Below are positions 58,597 to 64,000 of a DNA stretch of 64,000 nt, piece after piece (the stretch's first letter is position 1; the number at the start of each line of letters is the position of its first letter). Below the pieces are notes generated by a model. The model was not told the DNA's origin and did not search any database. It saw nothing but the letters and a program-made list of their open reading frames with translations. A program made the position numbers and the translations under genes. Origin of the DNA: Sclerotinia nivalis (Eukaryota; Ascomycota; Leotiomycetes; Helotiales; Sclerotiniaceae); the NCBI GenBank assembly GCA_029531795.1, contig JAPEIS010000014.1, forward strand, positions 806,001-870,000, written 5' to 3'.

Positions 58597-59732
58597 ATGG
58601 GCATTCAAACCCACTCCCGCCAATACACCATGCCTCCTGGAAGTCTCACCAGTCCCCCTTTGACTCCTCCGTCAACAACTGAGAAGACGTCAAGCTTGGT
58701 CTCGCGCATCATAGAGGAGATTAGGAATCGCCAGGAGGGACGCAACGTGACGAGTGAACCCTGGATTGGCTACTCATTAGATCCAAAGGGGTACGAGGAG
58801 CTACAGCAAGAACTCCAAAGAGACGAGTCGCTCTGGGGGTTTACACAACATAAACTACGGTACAAAAAACCCTTGTCAACATCCTCTGTCTGATTCTGTA
58901 ACCTATCTAATACCCCACGCAGGTACGATTATTTCCCCTCTATCAGTCGACTTATTCTTCGAATGCCTACCACCTTGCACGAAGCAGTCATTTTAAAGTT
59001 GTCGGGGCAATACAGGCTCAATTGGATTCTATGCAAAACGCGTCAGACTTGGCGAAGGATATTCTGTGTGAAGGATCGGGTTCGATCAAGTTTCCTGACA
59101 AAGGGTTTAGCAAGCATGATCCTGACGCGCAATTCAGGCATCCGAGGGCCCGATTTCCAGGAATTGTGATTGAGGTGTCGTACTCGCAGAAGAGAAAAAA
59201 CCTTGATTTCCTGGCGGACGATTATATCATTGGGTCTAATGGCAATATTAAGGTGGTCGTGGGCATAGATGTCGAATACAAAAATACCAAGAAAGCAACC
59301 TTGTCTGTCTGGCGAACGAGCACTGTCAAAAAAGCTGGGAAGAACTTATTAGTCAGCAAATTGGTCGTGGCGAACCAGGTTTGCATACACCGTTCACACT
59401 TGCGCTTTATGCTAACTCAAATGCAGGTTTTCCGTGATAGCAATAGCAACCCAAGCGGATCTCACACAGGGGGGCTTCGACTACGTCTTGAAGATTTCGT
59501 CCCAACAGGCATCGCTGGGGCTGAACTACAATTAAGTGATCCGGTTATCATCCCTAGCAACAAACTATATTCGTGGCTCCAGCAAGCGGAGGGTGGAGCG
59601 CCGTTTGCCGGGGAGGAGATTGGCTTTGTACAAGTTGATCCGCCTTGGGAAGGGACGTACCGCAGGGATTCATCGCCAGTGGAGGAACTTAGCCAGAGTG
59701 ACGAGGAACGCTTCCGCGCGGACGAGAGTTGA
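58597..59732 (+). pseudogene. Uma2-like (PD-(D/E)XK-type?) accessory gene with a frameshift
   Basis: Exon 1 is 58597-58859, exon 2 is 58923-59378 and exon 3 is 59427-59732 (introns 63 and 48 nt with good branch points). In exon 2 the frame changes once near 58985-58992: HEA reads in one frame, and HFKVVGAIQAQLDSMQ, plainly its continuation, reads in another, as if one base were missing. Without the shift the protein would be about 340 aa. Features are a Pro/Thr-rich start (TMPPGSLTSPPLTPP), WIGYSLDPKGYEELQQEL, HDPDAQFRHPRARFPGIVIE followed by VSYSQK, and an acidic tail. The Asp in DPDAQF followed by IVIEVSYSQ resembles the restriction-nuclease-like active site of Uma2/DUF820 proteins; this is inference. 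I recall many related copies in Sclerotiniaceae. Either a pseudogene or a base-call error. Confidence 0.7.
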
Positions 59733-61159
59733 GTAGAAGATCAAGCAACAAGAGACGATTCTTCGTACAAGGCGGATTCATCATCTGAGGAAGAAGCCGG
59801 TTGATTTGTTCTAGAGAGAAATAATAGCACTTTATTGGTCGCACTTTGCGCCCTCTGTTATCTGCACGTGCCTTAGCCTGTCTCTATTCTTTTGAAAGAG
59901 AATGAAATTTATCTCTAGAGCTTGCATGAGAAAAGTAATAACAAAAGGAATATTATACTTGAAAATAGGCATTAAATTTTAGTATCATTTTAGAAGTTAT
60001 TGTAATGATATCATTTGCTTGAATACATAGAAGAATCCACCAGCCAATTGAACATAACTGGCCGATTGAACGCCTAAACCTAATTGGGCGATATATTAGT
60101 AGAATTCTATCATTAAGATTTTCTCGAATTGGATACAGATTATTAGGTTGTAAATGTATGATTTCATTATTTTAGATTGTTCAGTTCGCTAAGGCGTTCA
60201 GTTGGCAGGTGAACTTCTTCTAGTCTGTGCACATCTCAGGAAAATCTATTTTTCCGATAGGTTCTTCTGACTTCTCTTCTTATTACCCATGTATACTCTC
60301 CTCTATAAGGTTATACGTGTTATTTACTTTGATTTGGTGTCTATTTGTCCACTAATGAGTTTGGGGAAATGGTTTCGATGATCTCAGGCTGCTCATATTT
60401 GTTTTATTGTCTCTTTTCAATGAGGCTACTGATCTATTATCTCGATCATTTTAGATGAGTGGTTTTATTTCATATATTGATTGGAACTAGAGTTGGTTCT
60501 TCTTAATATTCCGGACTTGCAGTTTAACGAAGAGAGATCCTCTGAGTTGTTGAATCGAAGTCTAACATTGAAAACTTAATCTAGTCTGCTAGTCTGGACC
60601 ATTGGACACCCTACTTCACTCTGATTAGGATAGAACTTATTGACTGGGACGTAGATGGATTATCTTCTTCAAATTCCTCATATCCAAGGAAATGGTCTAA
60701 ATATCTTCTCATTGTTTCTTGTTATTCGCTTGCTAATTATCTCTTTCGTGTACCTTTGAGGCTCTGATACAGATCACATATCCTAACCTCCTCCACAATT
60801 TATGCTCACAAGTATCCATCCTTCCCCTAAAGTTTCCGCTAAAAGGAGGAGAAATTGAAAGGTTTACCCTTAGCCATATCTTTCCGTGAGAGATACACAA
60901 TGCCTGAACTGACTTCCTGTCACTTTCCTGAGAAGAAACGCAAAGAAATCGCAAAAAAGAAAGACCTAAAAGTAAGAAACACGTCCGCTATGCCTACGCC
61001 GCTCGCTATGCCATTTCAAATCTCGCTATATCGCTACGCTGTTCGCTATCATCAAAACCTATTCGCAGTGCCTACGCCATGCTGAAACCCAATGCAATTA
61101 TCCTCGTCTAGTGAGATATGTTCAAACAAACATATCACCACATATGGCTCAGAGTCTGT
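59733..61159. other. Intergenic region with a MITE-like element
   Basis: 1.4 kb between convergent genes. It holds the inverted-repeat element at 60028-60222. 60985-61085 is rich in CGCTA/CTACGCC words (CGCTATGCC twice, CGCTAT four times). No gene seen. Confidence 0.5.
60028..60222. mobile_element. MITE-like element with TA-flanked terminal inverted repeats
   Basis: The left end reads TA then GAAGAATCCACCAGCCAA and TTGAAC; the right end, reverse-complemented, reads TA then GAAGAAGTTCACCTGCCAA and CTGAAC. About 21 of 25 positions pair, with one single-base gap. Both ends are flanked by TA, the target-site duplication made by Tc1/mariner elements. The 195-bp interior is AT-rich and non-coding, with a second inverted GAACGCCT / AGGCGTTC pair. 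It is therefore a non-autonomous, probably old, element. No transposase is present in the window. Confidence 0.6.
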
Positions 61160-62350
61160 TCATCCGTCGATCACTTCGAAAAGACTCTCCATTTGACCCA
61201 TGTTTTTGATATCTTGCTCGTCAAACATGACTTTCTCTTCCGCTCTTCTTCTACCCAATCCGACTCTATCACCTGCGAATGGTTTAACCTCTTCACCTGC
61301 CATTCCATCCTCACCCTTATATCTTGGAACTGGCAACCCCATCTTTCTGATTCCAGCTTGTTTTAACTCCGGCAAAGTCGGCCATTCTGCTCTCCCGGAC
61401 AACTCCTCATCCAAACTAGGGTGTCTCCAGATAGTCTTCTGAGCAGATAACCCAGATAACCCATCTTTAAAAATCTTTCCCGAAAACGCAGGCTTAACTT
61501 TAACATAAGCTCCTTCGCTCTTCAATCGCATAACCTCCTCTTTATCTTTAATTCGCTGGTTCATAGCATCCCTAGCATCATTCTTTCTCTCCTCTCTATG
61601 CTTCACCAAATCTTCCTTGCACTTTGGGAAATAAGGAGAAGCGGCAAGGCCTAGGTGTGCACCCTGAACACGAAGGCGATCAAAGTTCTTGCCAATCTCA
61701 TATGGGGCGCTTCGATGCGTAAGTGAGGTTCCTGCAGCGGCAGTCATAGAAAAGGGATTAGGAGCCGAATTGGTGTTGGAAACGGCATTGCTGTTGCGTG
61801 TAGATGTACCAGTAGCACTGGCGTTTGAACGAGGTGGAAGGAGATTGCCTCTGCGAGAAAATTGCGGTTGTCCCATATATGATGAGACTTCGGGTCCATC
61901 TTGTGTCATCTCACCACGCTTTCCACCCATGAATTCGCCGACTGGAGTTGCGTAATTTGCGGAGATTGATTTCGGTCTCATACTTCGTCTTGAGGGGTTC
62001 TGTCCCATGCCCACATCCATTCCTACATTTCCATCTCTTGTTCCTGCAGTACCGGCATTTGTACTGACGCCAGAAGGTCTGGCCAAGGTTCCTGTTATAG
62101 TCGATCCTGCCATTCCTCCATCTCCACTCGTACTTCCAAACACGTTTCCATCCTGCAATACGTTGAAACCCAATGGAGGGAAATCATTTGCAGAAGGTGG
62201 ATGTTGTCTTGCGGGTCCAGTAGGAGTAATGTCATGCTGGCTAGCATGTCGAGCTCTGCTTCCAGGTCGATTGCGTCCACTGGATCCACTACCACGGAGG
62301 CGCTTCAAAGCGATGGTGTTGCTTGTTTGTTGAGTGGGAGTTGGTTGCAT
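61160..62350 (-). CDS. Hypothetical protein, conserved-looking C-terminus (396 aa)
   Basis: One exon from ATG at 62350 to TGA at 61160. Residues 1-210 are Gly/Ser/Asn/Thr/Pro-rich and probably disordered, with SANDFPPLGFNVLQ near residue 53. Residues 220-396 are charged and more ordered: NFDRLRVQGAHLGLAASPYF, a Lys/Glu/Arg-rich, probably coiled-coil segment (HREERKNDARDAMNQRIKDK), KPAFSGKIFKDGL, and an end with EEKVMFDEQDIKNMGQMESL. No signal peptide or catalytic motif. I do not recognise a named family. The layout (low-complexity N-terminus and basic/acidic helical C-terminus) would fit an RNA-binding or regulatory protein, which is a guess. A plus-strand frame across the same DNA is a shadow. 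Confidence 0.8.
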   Translation of the reverse strand: MQPTPTQQTSNTIALKRLRGSGSSGRNRPGSRARHASQHDITPTGPARQHPPSANDFPPLGFNVLQDGNVFGSTSGDGGMAGSTITGTLARPSGVSTNAGTAGTRDGNVGMDVGMGQNPSRRSMRPKSISANYATPVGEFMGGKRGEMTQDGPEVSSYMGQPQFSRRGNLLPPRSNASATGTSTRNSNAVSNTNSAPNPFSMTAAAGTSLTHRSAPYEIGKNFDRLRVQGAHLGLAASPYFPKCKEDLVKHREERKNDARDAMNQRIKDKEEVMRLKSEGAYVKVKPAFSGKIFKDGLSGLSAQKTIWRHPSLDEELSGRAEWPTLPELKQAGIRKMGLPVPRYKGEDGMAGEEVKPFAGDRVGLGRRRAEEKVMFDEQDIKNMGQMESLFEVIDG

Positions 62351-63195
62351 TGTATCTTTCTTCGTTCCTTCTTTTCAGTTTGTCTTTATGTTATGGAGGG
62401 AGACAAGGTCGTGGTAAAGGGAGTGGAGTAGGTATAGTATTGTTCTTTGACGAATGGGAAAGTACTTGCAAGTAAGATAAGATATTCTTTTAATTTCCAG
62501 AATCAGAACAATCCTTAAGCGCTGGGAAATTAATTGAATGGCAATGGTCAAGTAAAGAAGATGTAGCAAACAGCAGATTTAAATGGGAAAATAACAATTC
62601 TATACTCAGCCCGCATTCGGGTTTTGGATCTTCCCTCCTTCACTTGTCTGAATTATCAAAGCCGATGTCGGTGGATTGAAGACTTCAAAATCTCTGTGGC
62701 TTTGTGAGTAAAAAGTGTGGATTTATAAGGGGTGGTGTGATTAGTGAAAGTTTGGGGGAAATTTGTATTTGATTGGTGCTTGGATTCTTTAAATTCTTCA
62801 AGAGGCTGATGGATGAGAGGAGGAGATGGGCTGAAGGAAGTTTAGAGTGAATGTTGTGGATGATATATGCTTTGTGAATGAGGTGATTGACTGTGTGGTT
62901 TGTATGATTTGTATGGTTTGTATGATTTGTATGGTTTGTATGATTTGTATGGTTTGTATGATTTGTATGGTTCATATGAGCACGTAATAGGTTTTTTTAG
63001 ATTGACTTCTTGTAACTACACTACTGCATTTGCTCCAATGCGCAGTATTTCATATAAAGCAAGGTTTGACTTGGATTCAAGTGAATGCATTTGAAGGATT
63101 CGAAGCAGCTAGGTACATTCCCCTTTGATCTGGTATGACAATAAGATGATATTCATTGAGTGGATTTGCGGGAAGTCTTTCATCACCTACTATAC
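62351..63195. other. Intergenic gap with a 9-bp tandem repeat
   Basis: About 845 bp between two minus-strand genes, so it contains the promoter of the 61160-62350 gene. The TTTGTATGR array (separate entry) lies in its middle. No gene seen. Confidence 0.55.
62898..62970 (+). repeat. 9-bp tandem repeat GTTTGTATG / ATTTGTATG
   Basis: About eight copies of a 9-bp unit that alternates G and A at its first position, so the higher-order period is 18 bp. It lies about 550 bp upstream of the start of the 396-aa protein gene. Because 9 is a multiple of 3 it yields spurious Asn/His/Thr and Tyr/Gly/Leu/Asp frames. Confidence 0.95.
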
Positions 63196-64000
63196 CTACA
63201 TCTCATAAGTATACTTTTGATCTGGAGTCTCCTCTTCACTTTTAACATCCATTGTGAAAATTCGAGGCGCCTCCTCGACCGATCTCGGACTCTGATATAC
63301 TAGGTTGGTATGCACAATCAATGGCTGACATGTATTCACTTCACCTGGCTCGAAAAATATGTTTTGTATTATTGGCTGTGTATATATATACGTATGAAGT
63401 TGAAGCTGATGTTGATTTCCCCTTGGTATTGTGGTGCAGGATGTTCGGATTATGGTATGGATATACAAGGTTATCTTGTCCCAAGACTCTCCTCAATAAA
63501 GAAGAGATGAACAGAGAAAAAAAAATTCATGATTCCGGAAATAGGGAGAGAAGAGAAGAGAAGAGGGAAGAGAAGACTAGAAATAAAGAGAGGGCTGCTT
63601 GTGAAGTGAGGTGAAGTGAAGTGGAGTAAATACTGATTCTGTGGATTAGGTAGATATGGAAGATGTGATATTTACTAGATAAACAGATGGTTTAAGTAGT
63701 ATAGAGTTAAGTTGTATCGAGCTTACCTGTGCAGAAATGGGCTGAGATGAAGTTTGAAGACGAGATGAGGTATTGGGATGGGAGTTGATATGCATTTCCA
63801 ATGTGAATTTGTTCAATAGTTCGGACTGCCTGTCCAGTAATATTATTAGAGGGTTTCGAGGATTGGAAGTATTTAGGATATCCAGATGCCTTTAGAACAT
63901 TGTTTGTTCAGACAATTTGGAATATTTAAACAATTTAAAATCATAATTTCACCTCGAATATTGACAGAAGGAAGAGAGGAAGAGAAGTAAGTGATAGTTG
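63196..64000 (-). CDS. 3' part of an unidentified gene running off the right edge
   Basis: Three coding segments join in phase on the minus strand: an exon ending at 63953, 63889-63727 (54 codons) and 63375-63196 (59 codons plus TAG). The introns would be 63 nt and 351 nt; the second is long for this genome, so another small exon may be hidden in it. The middle exon reads HLDILNTSNPRNPLIILLDR then QSELLNKFTLEMHINSHPN, which looks like real protein. The last ends with RIFTMDVKSEEETPDQKYTY. The donors GTGAAA and GTAAGC and acceptors AAAG (weak) and ACAG were chosen by eye. I do not recognise the product. The start lies beyond the window. Confidence 0.4.

Noticed and set aside
59379..59426. Reading through the second intron of the Uma2-like gene as coding
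   Set aside because: The 48-nt segment is a multiple of three without stops, but has a donor, a GCTAAC branch point and an ATGCAG acceptor, and its removal gives a better protein join (NQVFRD).
1..64000. CRISPR arrays, bacterial operons, rRNA genes or an intact transposon
   Set aside because: All tandem repeats are spacer-free microsatellites or minisatellites. No rRNA-like or transposase/reverse-transcriptase sequence was seen.

Overview
The window reads as nuclear DNA of a filamentous ascomycete. The evidence is single-gene transcription units, short introns of about 44-90 bp with GTRNGT donors, CTAAC/CTRAY-type branch points and YAG acceptors, AT-rich intergenic DNA full of short tandem repeats, and typical fungal genes. 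The protein style (2EXR-type, STAND/NLR and a Uma2-like family known to me from Botrytis/Sclerotinia) suggests Leotiomycetes, probably Sclerotiniaceae; this is inference from memory, not from a search.

Layout. 0-6.5 kb: the 3' end of an unidentified gene (+), an orphan gene with internal duplications (1700-3610, +), and the cytosolic Fe-S assembly WD40 protein Cia1 (4303-5637, +). 6.5-15.5 kb: a very large disordered orphan (6469-10209, -), a repeat-rich gap, and a Tcp11/Sok1 protein (13384-15505, -). 15.5-24.6 kb: a 9 kb stretch with no gene I can support, including about 1 kb of G-poor polypyrimidine. 24.6-39.6 kb: a housekeeping block with the RAM-network LRR protein Sog2 (-), a short RecQ helicase (+), a small conserved-looking protein with a uORF (+), a PHD-finger protein (-), PRPP synthetase (+), ribosomal protein eS6 with a 12-nt exon (-), and Ctf8 (+).

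40.4-47.5 kb is an accessory block: a small membrane/secreted orphan, a 2EXR-like gene with an in-frame TGA, and a Helo-like/NACHT/ankyrin STAND (NLR) gene broken by a TAG and several frameshifts. 48.4-56 kb returns to conserved genes: a peroxisomal ABCD half-transporter (+), a secreted protein gene (-), and 6-phosphofructo-2-kinase/fructose-2,6-bisphosphatase (-). 56-64 kb holds a Uma2-like gene with one apparent frameshift (+), a TA-flanked MITE-like inverted-repeat element, a conserved-looking 396-aa protein (-), and the 3' part of a gene running off the right edge (-).

There is no operon-like arrangement. The conserved genes serve unrelated core functions: Fe-S assembly, RAM/morphogenesis signalling, DNA unwinding, cohesion, nucleotide synthesis, translation, glycolytic control and peroxisomal fatty-acid import. 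The genes with broken reading frames are all accessory. Exon boundaries were placed by eye, by joining frames at consensus splice sites and checking codon phase. No database search was possible.
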